A stretch of 60,766 nucleotides of DNA, from contig NZ_QTNQ01000020.1 in NCBI RefSeq assembly GCF_018424695.1, positions 1 through 60,766 of the forward strand, read 5' to 3'. Positions 18,883-26,436 of the stretch are shown here, piece after piece; within the stretch, counting starts at the first letter, position 1; each line of letters opens with the position of its first letter. The position numbers and the translations under genes were made by a program. Source of the DNA: Vannielia litorea (GTDB lineage Bacteria; Pseudomonadota; Alphaproteobacteria; Rhodobacterales; Rhodobacteraceae). Under the pieces are notes generated by a model, which ran no database searches, was not told the DNA's origin, and saw only the letters and a list, made by a program, of their open reading frames with translations.

Positions 18883-19467
18883 ATGTCGGACAAGCTCTCC
18901 ATCATCGTGGTCGAAGCCGACCGCGAACGTGCCCTTCTCATCGTCGACAGCCTGCGCGATGCGGGTGACTTCGATGTCACCGTGATCTCCGAGGTCACCG
19001 GCCTCTCCCGCCGCATTTCCGAATTGAACCCCGATGTCGTGCTCGTCGATGTCACCTCGCCCTCGCGCGACATGCTCGAAGAGCTCACGCTGGCCTCCGG
19101 CCCGATGGACAGGCCGGTGGCGCTTTTCGTGGATCGGGACGAGGGCGGGCTGACCCGCGCGGCGATCGAGGCGGGGGTGTCGGCCTATGTGGTCGACGGG
19201 CTGCGCCGCGACCGGATCAAGCCGATCATGGATGCTGCCATTGCCCGCTTCCACATGTTCAGCCAGATGCGCGCCGAACTGGCGGCCACCCGGCAGGCGC
19301 TGGAGGAGCGCAAGATCATCGACCGCGCCAAGGGACTGCTGATGAAGGCCAAGGGGCTGGATGAAGACGCCGCCTATGCCCTGCTGCGCAAGACGGCGAT
19401 GGACCAGGGCGTGAAGCTGGCCGATGTGGCGCAAAGCCTGGTGACGGCGGCGGGGCTGCTCTCATGA
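18883..19467 (+). CDS. nasT: NasT, ANTAR-domain antitermination regulator
   Basis: NasT binds paired hexaloop hairpins in nascent RNA and prevents formation of a terminator upstream of nitrate assimilation genes. The 194-residue protein has an N-terminal receiver-like domain (about 1-120) and a C-terminal ANTAR helical domain (about 130-190), with the typical ALEERKIIDRAKGLLMKAKG segment. The receiver keeps an aspartate in VLVDVTS but need not be phosphorylated; in this family NasS controls activity by direct binding. The gene overlaps nasS by 4 nt. Its expected RNA target is present at 20747-20860. Confidence 0.93.
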   Translation: MSDKLSIIVVEADRERALLIVDSLRDAGDFDVTVISEVTGLSRRISELNPDVVLVDVTSPSRDMLEELTLASGPMDRPVALFVDRDEGGLTRAAIEAGVSAYVVDGLRRDRIKPIMDAAIARFHMFSQMRAELAATRQALEERKIIDRAKGLLMKAKGLDEDAAYALLRKTAMDQGVKLADVAQSLVTAAGLLS

Positions 19468-20639
19468 GCGCGCCGCTTGTCGCGGGGTTCATCCCGCTGG
19501 TCGATGCCGCGCCGCTGGTGATTGCCCGCGAGATTGGCTTTGCCGAGGAGGAAGGGCTGGCGCTGGAGCTGCGGCCCGCCGCCTCCTGGGCCACGCTGCG
19601 CGACATGGTTTCGCTGGGGCAGGTCGAGGCCGCCCACATGCTCGCCCCGGTGCCGGTGGCCATGGCGCTGGGGCTGGGCGGCGGCGGTGCCCGGCTCGAC
19701 GTGCTCCAGGTGCTCTCGGTCAACGGCAATGCCATCGGCGTCTCCACCGCGCTGGCCGACATCATGCGCGAGGCGGGCCACCCCTTCGACTTCGCCGATC
19801 CGGTCGCGGCTGGCCAGGCGCTTCTGGCCGCCAAGCCCGAGGGCCTGCGCATCGGCGTGCCCTTCCCGTTTTCCGGCCATGCGGAGCTGCTCTATCACTG
19901 GCTCGGCGCGCTGGGCGCCGCCGTGCCGCAGGCGCTCTCGGTGCACACCGTTCCGCCCCCGCTGATGGCCCAGGCGCTCGCGGCGGGCGAGGTGGAGGCC
20001 TTCTGCGTCGGCGCGCCCTGGGGCACGCTGGCGGTGGAGAGCGGGGCAGGGGAGCTGCTGCTGCCCGGCACCGCCATCCGCCGCTTCTCGCCCGAGAAGG
20101 TGCTGGCCGCGCGCCACGACTGGGCCGAGGCCGAGCCGGAGCTGGCGGGGCGGCTGATGCGGGCGATCTGGCGGGCGAACCGCTGGCTGGGGCAGGGGCA
20201 AAACCTCACCACCGCCTCCGAGATCCTCGCCCGCAAGCCCTACCTCGACACACCCGCCGAGCTGATCGAGCGGGCGCTCTCGGGGAAGCTCATCGTGACC
20301 CAGAAGGGCGAGATGCGCACGGTGCCGCGCTACGTCACGTTCTTCGAGGGGGCGGCCACCTTCCCCTGGCGTTCCACCGGCGCGCTCATCGCCGACCGGA
20401 TTGCCGCGCGCACCGGGCTCGACAGGCCCGCCGCCCGGGCCGAGGGCGCGCGCGTGTTCCGCTCAGATCTCTACCGCCAGCACCTCGCCCGCACCACCGC
20501 CGACATGCCCGGCGCCTCCGAGCGGATCGAGGGCGCGCTCACCGAAGACACCCCCGTCGCCTCCCCCTCGGGCCGACTCACCCTTCCGGCGGACTCGTTC
20601 TTCGATGGCTTCATTTTTGACCCTTCCGGCGAAGAGTGA
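19464..20639 (+). CDS. nasS: NasS, nitrate/nitrite sensor (NrtA-like)
   Basis: NasS resembles the nitrate-binding protein NrtA but stays in the cytoplasm, where it holds NasT inactive until nitrate or nitrite binds. The 391-residue protein has no signal peptide and starts MSAPLVAGFIPLVDAAPLV. It shares with NrtA the patterns of a Leu-rich GQVEAAHMLAPVP segment and FCVGAPWGTLAV. Translational coupling to nasT (4-nt overlap) supports a stoichiometric complex. The 271-nt region after it carries the regulatory leader of nrtA. Confidence 0.9.
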   Translation: MSAPLVAGFIPLVDAAPLVIAREIGFAEEEGLALELRPAASWATLRDMVSLGQVEAAHMLAPVPVAMALGLGGGGARLDVLQVLSVNGNAIGVSTALADIMREAGHPFDFADPVAAGQALLAAKPEGLRIGVPFPFSGHAELLYHWLGALGAAVPQALSVHTVPPPLMAQALAAGEVEAFCVGAPWGTLAVESGAGELLLPGTAIRRFSPEKVLAARHDWAEAEPELAGRLMRAIWRANRWLGQGQNLTTASEILARKPYLDTPAELIERALSGKLIVTQKGEMRTVPRYVTFFEGAATFPWRSTGALIADRIAARTGLDRPAARAEGARVFRSDLYRQHLARTTADMPGASERIEGALTEDTPVASPSGRLTLPADSFFDGFIFDPSGEE

Positions 20640-20710
20640 CGCGAAAATAGGCAGAAACCAACGGGTTTCGCCGCGAAGGCTCATGCTGCACCGCGGAAAT
20701 TAGGAACATC

Positions 20711-20739
20711 TTGACCCTGTGCGCAGGCTTGGGCATCTA
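20711..20739 (+). promoter_or_regulatory. candidate promoter of the nrtA leader
   Basis: TTGACC (20711-20716) is a good -35 box; 17 nt later CATCTA (20734-20739) is a weak -10 box. The predicted transcription start near 20746 falls right before the first ANTAR hairpin, which is what such a leader needs. I see no clear NtrC or sigma-54 site upstream in 20640-20710, so the nitrogen control point may be elsewhere. Confidence 0.4.
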
Positions 20740-20746
20740 GGCGGCA

Positions 20747-20768
20747 GATGAGGCAAGGGCGTCTCATC
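20747..20768 (+). promoter_or_regulatory. ANTAR RNA hairpin P1
   Basis: GATGAGGC (20747-20754) pairs with GTCTCATC (20761-20768) over 8 bp with one G-U pair. The loop is exactly six nucleotides, AAGGGC, with the conserved A1 and G4 that ANTAR domains recognise. Confidence 0.85.
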
Positions 20769-20800
20769 CGAAGAATTCACCCTCGAAGATGCGGGTAACC

Positions 20801-20816
20801 CGAGCACAGCCGCTCG
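20801..20816 (+). promoter_or_regulatory. ANTAR RNA hairpin P2 (antiterminator)
   Basis: CGAGC (20801-20805) pairs with GCTCG (20812-20816) and closes a six-base loop ACAGCC with A1 and G4. Its right half and loop overlap the left arm of the downstream terminator, so P2 and terminator exclude each other. This is the classic NasT/NasR/AmiR arrangement. Confidence 0.88.
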
Positions 20817-20860
20817 ACCCATTGCGCCTCAAACGCGCGATGACGGTCAGCGGCTTTTTT
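20808..20860 (+). terminator. regulated intrinsic terminator of the nitrate operon leader
   Basis: AGCCGCT (20808-20814) pairs with AGCGGCT (20849-20855), and with one bulged C the stem extends by GACC (20816-20819)/GGTC (20845-20848) to 11 bp. Five further T residues follow (20856-20860). A small GCGC-stem hairpin can fold inside the loop. In the absence of active NasT this should stop transcription 50 nt before nrtA. Confidence 0.88.
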
Positions 20861-20910
20861 GTTGTTTCCGGGGCTTCGAACAGCCCTCAATCCAAAGGAC
20901 GACCCTAAAG

Positions 20911-22281
20911 ATGAAACACCTCTTCGGAATCGTTGCCACCACGGCGACCCTTCTGACCGGCACCGCCTTCGCCCAGTCCCTGGAGCTGGAAAAGGACGAG
21001 CTGACATTCGGCTTCATCAAGCTCACCGACATGGCGCCGCTCGCCGTTGCCTACGAACAGGGCTACTTCCTCGACGAGGGCCTCTTCGTCACGCTTGAAG
21101 CCCAGGCGAACTGGAAGGTGCTGCTGGATGGCGTCATCGGCGGCCAGCTTGACGGCGCCCACATGCTCGCAGGTCAGCCGCTGGCGGCCACCATCGGCTT
21201 CGGCACCGAGGCCCATATCATCACCCCCTTCTCGATGGACCTGAACGGCAACGGCATCACCGTGTCCAACGAGATCTGGGAGCAGATGAAGCCGAACATC
21301 CCCACCATGGAAGACGGTCGCCCGCAGCATCCGATCAGCGCCGAGGCTCTCGCCCCGGTGGTTGAAAAATACAAATCCGAGGGCAAGCCCTTCAACATGG
21401 GCATGGTCTTCCCGGTCTCCACCCACAACTACGAGCTGCGCTACTGGCTCGCCGCAGGCGGGCTGCACCCGGGCTACTACTCGCCGGAAAACATCTCGGG
21501 CCAGATCGGGGCCGATGTGCTGCTTTCGGTGACGCCCCCGCCGCAGATGCCCGCCACGCTGGAGGCCGGCACCATCTATGGCTACTGCGTGGGCGAGCCG
21601 TGGAACCAGGCCGCCGTGTTCAAAGGTATCGGCGTGCCGGTGATCACCGACTACGAACTGTGGAAGAACAACCCCGAGAAGGTCTTCGGCATCACCGCCG
21701 CCTTCGCGGAGGAGAACCCCAACACCACCAAGGCCGTGGTGAAGGCGTTGATCCGCGCGGCGATCTGGCTGGATGAGAACGACAACGCCAACCGGATGGA
21801 AGCCGTGGAGATGCTCGCCAGGCCCGAATACGTGGGCGCGGACGCCGAGGTGATCGCCAACTCGATGACCGGCACCTTCGAGTACGAAAAGGGCGACGTG
21901 CGCGAAGTGCCCGACTTCAACGTGTTCTTCCGCTACAACGCGACCTACCCGTTCTACTCCGACGCCGTGTGGTACCTCACCCAGATGCGCCGCTGGGGGC
22001 AGATCCCCGAGGCCAAGAGCGATGAGTGGTATGCCGAGACGGCCGCCTCGGTCTACCGCCCCGACATCTACCTCGAAGCCGCGCGGCTGCTGGTGGATGA
22101 AGGGCTGGCGAACGAGGCCGACTTCCCCTGGGACAGCGACGGCTACAAGGCGCCGACCCCCGCCGCCGACGTCATCGACGGCATCCCCTACGACGGCAAA
22201 GCCCCCAACGCCTACCTCGACAGCCTGCCGATTGGCCTGAAGGCCGAGCAGAAGATCGTCGGCAACGAGGTGCAGGGCTGA
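20911..22281 (+). CDS. nrtA: NrtA-type nitrate/nitrite (or cyanate) ABC substrate-binding protein
   Basis: This exported receptor delivers nitrate or nitrite to the NrtB permease. The 456-residue protein has an N-terminal signal peptide ([21 protein letters not shown]) and the NrtA/CmpA fold, with [15 protein letters not shown] near 80-95, [13 protein letters not shown] near 230 and a C-terminal [12 protein letters not shown] region. It is the first gene after the NasT-controlled terminator. CynA-type cyanate receptors belong to the same family, so with cynS in this cluster cyanate is a second possible ligand. The binding-pocket specificity cannot be settled by eye. Confidence 0.9.
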   Translation: MKHLFGIVATTATLLTGTAFAQSLELEKDELTFGFIKLTDMAPLAVAYEQGYFLDEGLFVTLEAQANWKVLLDGVIGGQLDGAHMLAGQPLAATIGFGTEAHIITPFSMDLNGNGITVSNEIWEQMKPNIPTMEDGRPQHPISAEALAPVVEKYKSEGKPFNMGMVFPVSTHNYELRYWLAAGGLHPGYYSPENISGQIGADVLLSVTPPPQMPATLEAGTIYGYCVGEPWNQAAVFKGIGVPVITDYELWKNNPEKVFGITAAFAEENPNTTKAVVKALIRAAIWLDENDNANRMEAVEMLARPEYVGADAEVIANSMTGTFEYEKGDVREVPDFNVFFRYNATYPFYSDAVWYLTQMRRWGQIPEAKSDEWYAETAASVYRPDIYLEAARLLVDEGLANEADFPWDSDGYKAPTPAADVIDGIPYDGKAPNAYLDSLPIGLKAEQKIVGNEVQG

Positions 22282-22286
22282 GGCCC

Positions 22287-22335
22287 GGATGGCGGGTGAC
22301 GCTCGCGCTGCCGCGCATCGCCCCACCCGCCATCC
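22287..22335 (+). repeat. 12-bp hairpin after nrtA
   Basis: GGATGGCGGGTG (22287-22298) is perfectly complementary to CACCCGCCATCC (22324-22335), six bases after the nrtA stop. There is no T-run, so it looks more like a stabiliser or partial terminator that keeps nrtA mRNA more abundant than the permease part. Such elements are common after binding-protein genes. Confidence 0.6.
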
Positions 22336-22406
22336 CGCAACACCGCACGTCCCCGCCCGATTGGGTGCGTGCAGCCCGTTAACCCGGTCGGACGGCTGAA
22401 TTCTCG

Positions 22407-22450
22407 TCTGCATGGGTTCTGCATGGGATGTGCATCGAATGTGCATCTGA
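22407..22450 (+). repeat. four 11-nt TGCAT iterons upstream of nrtB
   Basis: Four consecutive 11-nt units begin at 22407, 22418, 22429 and 22440. Each carries TGCAT at the same place (22409, 22420, 22431 and 22442). The spacing is about one helical turn, so all copies face the same side of DNA. The first two units share TCTGCATGGG and the last two TGTGCATC. A related array lies at 58238-58270. The layout suggests cooperative protein binding; the protein is unknown. Confidence 0.75.
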
Positions 22451-22519
22451 AGTTTTCATCGTTAACCCGGCCACAACGGCGTGGCTTCAGCAAAAACGCA
22501 CACATCTGAGAGATCTCGA

Positions 22520-23605
22520 ATGACCGCAATCGACCCTCAATCGCTGGACGCCGACGCCGCCAAGGAGGCCCGCCGCGCCCGCCTCTTCACCCGGATCAAC
22601 AAGGCCGACAAATGGTTCTCCGTGCTTGGCCTGGCCTGGATCACGCCGATGCTGAAGGCCGCCGCCGGCGACAACCCGAAGGCGCAAGCCTCTGAAATCT
22701 GGCGGCTTCTCGGTGTGCCCCTGCTCGCCATCGCCATCTTCCTCGCGGCATGGGGCGCGCTTGCGCCCCGTGTGCAAACCTCGCTCGGCGCGGTGCCCGG
22801 CCCGGCGGAGGTGTGGCATGAGGCGGTGCTGCTGCATGAGGATGCGCAGGCCAAGGCGGCCAAACAGGCGAAATTCGAAACGATGGTGGCCAAGCGCAAT
22901 GAAAAGCTGATCGCCGAGGGTAAGGAAGATCAAGTCAAATCAATCGCTTACACCGGCTCGCCCAGCTACTACCAGCAAATATGGACCTCGATCAAAACGG
23001 TGTTCTTCGGCTTCCTGATCGCCACCGTCGTCGCCGTCCCCCTCGGCATCGCCGCCGGCCTCTCAAGCACCGCCAACGCGGCGCTTAACCCCTTGATCCA
23101 AATCTTCAAACCCGTCTCCCCGCTGGCCTGGCTGCCGATCGTCACCATGATCGTCTCGGCGCTCTACGCCACCAATGACGGGCTCTTTTCCAAGTCCTTC
23201 CTGATCTCGGCCATCACCGTCACCCTCTGCTCGCTCTGGCCGACGCTGATCAACACATCTCTCGGGGTCGCCAGCATCGACAAGGACTTGGTCAATGTCT
23301 CCAAGGTGTTGAAAATGAACACCTATACCAAGATCACCAAGCTGGTGCTGCCCTCCGCCCTGCCGCTCATCTTCACCGGTCTGCGGCTTTCGCTGGGGGT
23401 GGGCTGGATGGTGCTGATCGCTGCCGAGATGCTGGCGCAGAACCCGGGGCTGGGCAAATTCGTCTGGGACGAGTTCCAGAACGGCTCTTCCAGCAGCCTC
23501 GCCAAGATCATGGTCGCCGTCTTCACCATCGGCATCATCGGCTTCCTGCTGGATCGGGTGATGTATGCCCTCCAGTCCCTCTTCACCTTCTCCAACAACC
23601 GGTGA
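22520..23605 (+). CDS. nrtB: NrtB-type nitrate ABC transporter permease
   Basis: The inner-membrane permease of the nitrate importer. I choose the ATG at 22520 (MTAIDPQSLDADAAK), preceded by GAGAGAT, giving 361 residues; a GTG 39 nt upstream is an alternative. After a cytoplasmic N-terminus there is one helix (near 70-90), an amphipathic linker rich in Lys and Ala, then a five-helix permease core with the EAA loop KVLKMNTYTKITKLVLPSA. It lies 238 nt after nrtA with a hairpin and iterons in between, so it may have partly separate expression. The ATPase gene follows after 5 nt. Confidence 0.92.
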   Translation: MTAIDPQSLDADAAKEARRARLFTRINKADKWFSVLGLAWITPMLKAAAGDNPKAQASEIWRLLGVPLLAIAIFLAAWGALAPRVQTSLGAVPGPAEVWHEAVLLHEDAQAKAAKQAKFETMVAKRNEKLIAEGKEDQVKSIAYTGSPSYYQQIWTSIKTVFFGFLIATVVAVPLGIAAGLSSTANAALNPLIQIFKPVSPLAWLPIVTMIVSALYATNDGLFSKSFLISAITVTLCSLWPTLINTSLGVASIDKDLVNVSKVLKMNTYTKITKLVLPSALPLIFTGLRLSLGVGWMVLIAAEMLAQNPGLGKFVWDEFQNGSSSSLAKIMVAVFTIGIIGFLLDRVMYALQSLFTFSNNR

Positions 23606-23610
23606 TCCCC

Positions 23611-25302
23611 ATGGCCATCCTGAAATTGCAAGACGTTTCAAAGAGCTACGGCGAGGGGATTCATGAAACCCCGGTGCTGCAAAACATCGACCTCGAGGTG
23701 GAGGAAGGCGAATTCCTGGTGCTCCTTGGCTTCTCCGGTTCGGGCAAAACGACCCTCATCAACCTGCTCGCCGGGCTGGATGCGCCCACCAAGGGCCGCG
23801 TCACCTACAAGGACAAGGAGATCACCGAGCCTTCGCCCGAACGCGGGGTGATCTTCCAGAGCTATTCGCTCATGCCCTGGCTCACCGTGGCGGGCAATGT
23901 GGGGCTGGCGGTGGATACGGTGTTCCCCGGTCTCTCCAAGGCGGAGAAGGCGGAGAAGGTGGCGCATTACGTGCAGATGGTGGGCCTTTCGCACGCCACC
24001 ACGCGCCGCCCGGCGGAGCTTTCGGGGGGCATGCGCCAGCGGGTCAACGTGGCGCGGGCGCTGGCGATGAAGCCCGAAGTTCTGCTGTTGGATGAACCCC
24101 TTAGCGCGCTCGATGCGCTCACCCGGGCCAACCTCGCCGACGAGATCGAGGCGATCTGGCAGGAAGAAAAGCAGACCTGCGTGCTCATCACCAATGATGT
24201 GGACGAGGCGATCATCCTTGCGGACCGTATCATCGCGCTCAACCCCGACGGCACGCTGGGCGAAGAGTTCAAGGTGAGCATCCCGCGCCCCCGCGAGCGG
24301 GGCGAGATGAACCATGACGACACGTTCAAGAAGCTGCGCGCGCAGGTCACGAACTACCTGATGGACGTGGGCATCGAGGCCAAGGCCGAGGGCGTGCGCA
24401 ACCTGCCCAGCGTCACCCCGATCCACGGGTTGCCGGCGGCGCAGGCCAAGGCGCAGGAGGGGCTGATCGATGAGCGCTTCCTCGATTTCTCCCAGCTCCA
24501 CAAGGTTTATCCCACGCCGAAGGGTCCGTTAACGGTTGTTGAAGATTTCAACCTCAAGATGGACCGTGGCGAATTCATCTCGCTCATCGGCCACTCGGGC
24601 TGCGGCAAATCCACCGTGCTCACCATGGCCGCCGGGCTGAACGAGATCAGCAAGGGCGCGATCAAGCTCGATGGCCGCCACGTGATGGGCGCCGATCCCG
24701 AGCGGGCGGTGGTGTTCCAGTCGCCCAACCTTTTCCCGTGGCTCACCGCGCGGGAAAACTGCGCCATTGGTGTCGACAAGGTCTATCCCAACGCCTCCCA
24801 GGCCGAACGGCAGGAGGTGGTGGAATACTACCTTGAGCGTGTCGGCCTCGCCGACGCGATGGACCGTGGCGCGGCAGATATGTCCAACGGCATGAAGCAG
24901 CGCGTCGGCATCGCCCGCGCCTTCGCTCTCTCTCCCAAACTTCTCCTGCTCGATGAACCCTTCGGCATGCTCGACAGCCTCACCCGCTGGGAGCTGCAGG
25001 AGGTGCTGATGGAGGTCTGGGACCGCACGAAGGTCACCGCGATCTGCGTCACCCATGACGTCGACGAGGCGATCCTGCTGGCCGACCGGGTGGTGATGAT
25101 GACCAACGGGCCGCAGGCGACTATTGGCAAGATCGTTGATGTGGACCTGCCTCGCCCGCGCAGCCGCAAGGCCCTTCTGGAACATCCGGATTACTACCTC
25201 TATCGCGAGCAAGTTCTTAATTTCCTTGAGGAATATGAGCATGGCGCGAAGGGCAAGACTGAACAGAAAAGCGAGGCGTCCGGCGCGAAGAAGGCGGCCT
25301 GA
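23611..25302 (+). CDS. tandem double ABC ATPase for nitrate transport
   Basis: One 563-residue chain with two complete ATPase domains. Domain 1 (about 1-235) has Walker A GFSGSGKTT, signature LSGGMRQR and Walker B LLLDEPLSALD. Domain 2 (about 285-540) has Walker A GHSGCGKST, signature MSNGMKQR and Walker B LLLDEPFGML. They are joined by a linker of about 50 residues with no extra receptor domain, unlike cyanobacterial NrtC, which fuses one ATPase to an NrtA-like regulatory domain. Both domains keep their catalytic motifs. It begins at the ATG 5 nt after nrtB and should power that permease as a single-chain dimer. Confidence 0.9.
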   Translation: MAILKLQDVSKSYGEGIHETPVLQNIDLEVEEGEFLVLLGFSGSGKTTLINLLAGLDAPTKGRVTYKDKEITEPSPERGVIFQSYSLMPWLTVAGNVGLAVDTVFPGLSKAEKAEKVAHYVQMVGLSHATTRRPAELSGGMRQRVNVARALAMKPEVLLLDEPLSALDALTRANLADEIEAIWQEEKQTCVLITNDVDEAIILADRIIALNPDGTLGEEFKVSIPRPRERGEMNHDDTFKKLRAQVTNYLMDVGIEAKAEGVRNLPSVTPIHGLPAAQAKAQEGLIDERFLDFSQLHKVYPTPKGPLTVVEDFNLKMDRGEFISLIGHSGCGKSTVLTMAAGLNEISKGAIKLDGRHVMGADPERAVVFQSPNLFPWLTARENCAIGVDKVYPNASQAERQEVVEYYLERVGLADAMDRGAADMSNGMKQRVGIARAFALSPKLLLLDEPFGMLDSLTRWELQEVLMEVWDRTKVTAICVTHDVDEAILLADRVVMMTNGPQATIGKIVDVDLPRPRSRKALLEHPDYYLYREQVLNFLEEYEHGAKGKTEQKSEASGAKKAA

Positions 25303-25385
25303 ACGGGCTGGCTATCCGCAGGGCAGTCACAGGGATCACGGGCGGACGCAGGAGCGCGCCCATGCAGTTGAAAGGAGACGGCATC

Positions 25386-26327
25386 ATGGATGTCGCAGTT
25401 GATACCCCGGCCAAGACCTTCATCCAGGTCGCCGAAATCTGGGTGCCAGAGGGCGAGACGCTGGTGCACGGCGGAGGCAGCTACGGCGACCTCGGGGCGT
25501 TCGAAGCCGCCTCCCGGCGCGAGAGTTTCGCCAAGGGCGAGGGCCTGCCGGGCAAGGCCTGGGCCGAGGCGCGCCCGGTTGTGCTGAAGGGCTTTGACGG
25601 CAGCTATTTCAAGCGCACCGAGGCCGCCACAGAGGCCGGGCTGACCACGGCGGTGGCGATCCCGGTTTTTGCGGGCAAGGCGCTGAAGGCGGTGCTCGTG
25701 GTGCTCTGCGGAGACGACGCAAACCGCACCGGCGCCATCGAGATCTGGCGCGAGGCCGACGGGCTGCTGATGCTGGATGATGGCTACTATGGCGCCGCGA
25801 AGCACTTTGAATGGGTTTCCCAGCACACCCATTTCCCGGCGGGGCAGGGGCTTCCCGGCGGGGTCTGGGCCTCTGAAACGCCGATGCTGATGCGCGATCT
25901 TGGCTCCGGCTACCGCTTCATCCGGGCCGACAGCGCGGGCAAGGCGGGGCTGACGACCGGCCTCGGCGTGCCCATTCCCGTTCCCGGCGAAAACACTTTC
26001 GTGCTCACGCTGCTCAGCGCGCGCGGCACCCCCATCGCCCGCCGGTTCGAGCTGTGGGATGCCCGCGCGGCCAAGGTCGGCAAAGACGGCGGCGCGGCGC
26101 TGGTGGATGGCATCTGCGCCCGCGAAGGCGCGCTTTGGGATCCGGAGAACGCGGGCAACGAGCGCCGCGCGGAGGCCTGGCAGGGCAGCATCGGCAAGGT
26201 GCTGGGCTCTGGCCTGCCGGTGGTGGAAAGCGGCAAGCCGGGCCTCGCGGCTGGCTATTCCTCGATGGTCGCGCTGCCGATCTATCTCGGCGGCGAACTG
26301 GCGCACATCGTCGCCTGGTACGTGTGA
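25386..26327 (+). CDS. GAF-domain protein of the nitrate operon
   Basis: A 313-residue soluble protein made of repeated GAF-like modules. The first has GEGLPGKAW near residue 48 and AGLTTAVAIPVF near 86. The second repeats this as GQGLPGGVW near 155 and AGLTTGLGVPIP. A shorter third copy (GYSSMVALPIYLGGE) ends the chain. The start chosen follows AAAGGAGACGG; an in-frame ATG 24 nt upstream is possible. There is no output domain, so it may sense a small ligand or redox state and act through a partner. It stands between the transporter and nirB genes. Function otherwise unknown. Confidence 0.72.
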   Translation: MDVAVDTPAKTFIQVAEIWVPEGETLVHGGGSYGDLGAFEAASRRESFAKGEGLPGKAWAEARPVVLKGFDGSYFKRTEAATEAGLTTAVAIPVFAGKALKAVLVVLCGDDANRTGAIEIWREADGLLMLDDGYYGAAKHFEWVSQHTHFPAGQGLPGGVWASETPMLMRDLGSGYRFIRADSAGKAGLTTGLGVPIPVPGENTFVLTLLSARGTPIARRFELWDARAAKVGKDGGAALVDGICAREGALWDPENAGNERRAEAWQGSIGKVLGSGLPVVESGKPGLAAGYSSMVALPIYLGGELAHIVAWYV

Positions 26328-26337
26328 GGCCGCGCCC

Positions 26338-26436
26338 ATGATCCAGTTTGTCTTCGACCTCTTCGTTCTTCCGCAGCCCGTGCCCCAACCGGTGCACGTG
26401 GCGCGCGTAACCCCCTGTAAAGGAGGCAGGAAATGA
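26338..26436 (+). CDS. possible 32-residue leader peptide upstream of nirB
   Basis: A short reading frame starts at the ATG at 26338, 9 nt after GAGG, and ends with a TGA that overlaps the nirB ATG (ATGA). The peptide starts MIQFVFDLFVLPQP and carries a PQPVPQPV repeat and a basic C-terminus. The nirB ribosome binding site (AAAGGAGG) lies inside it. Translational coupling of the peptide to nirB is possible. It may also be chance in GC-rich DNA, as there is no comparative evidence. Confidence 0.3.
   Translation: MIQFVFDLFVLPQPVPQPVHVARVTPCKGGRK

Noticed and set aside
22407..22450. Replication iterons or DnaA boxes.
   Set aside because: No TTATNCACA-type boxes, no AT-rich unwinding segment and no replication initiator gene are present.
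22407..22450. CRISPR array.
   Set aside because: Units are 11 nt with no spacers, and no cas gene is in the window.
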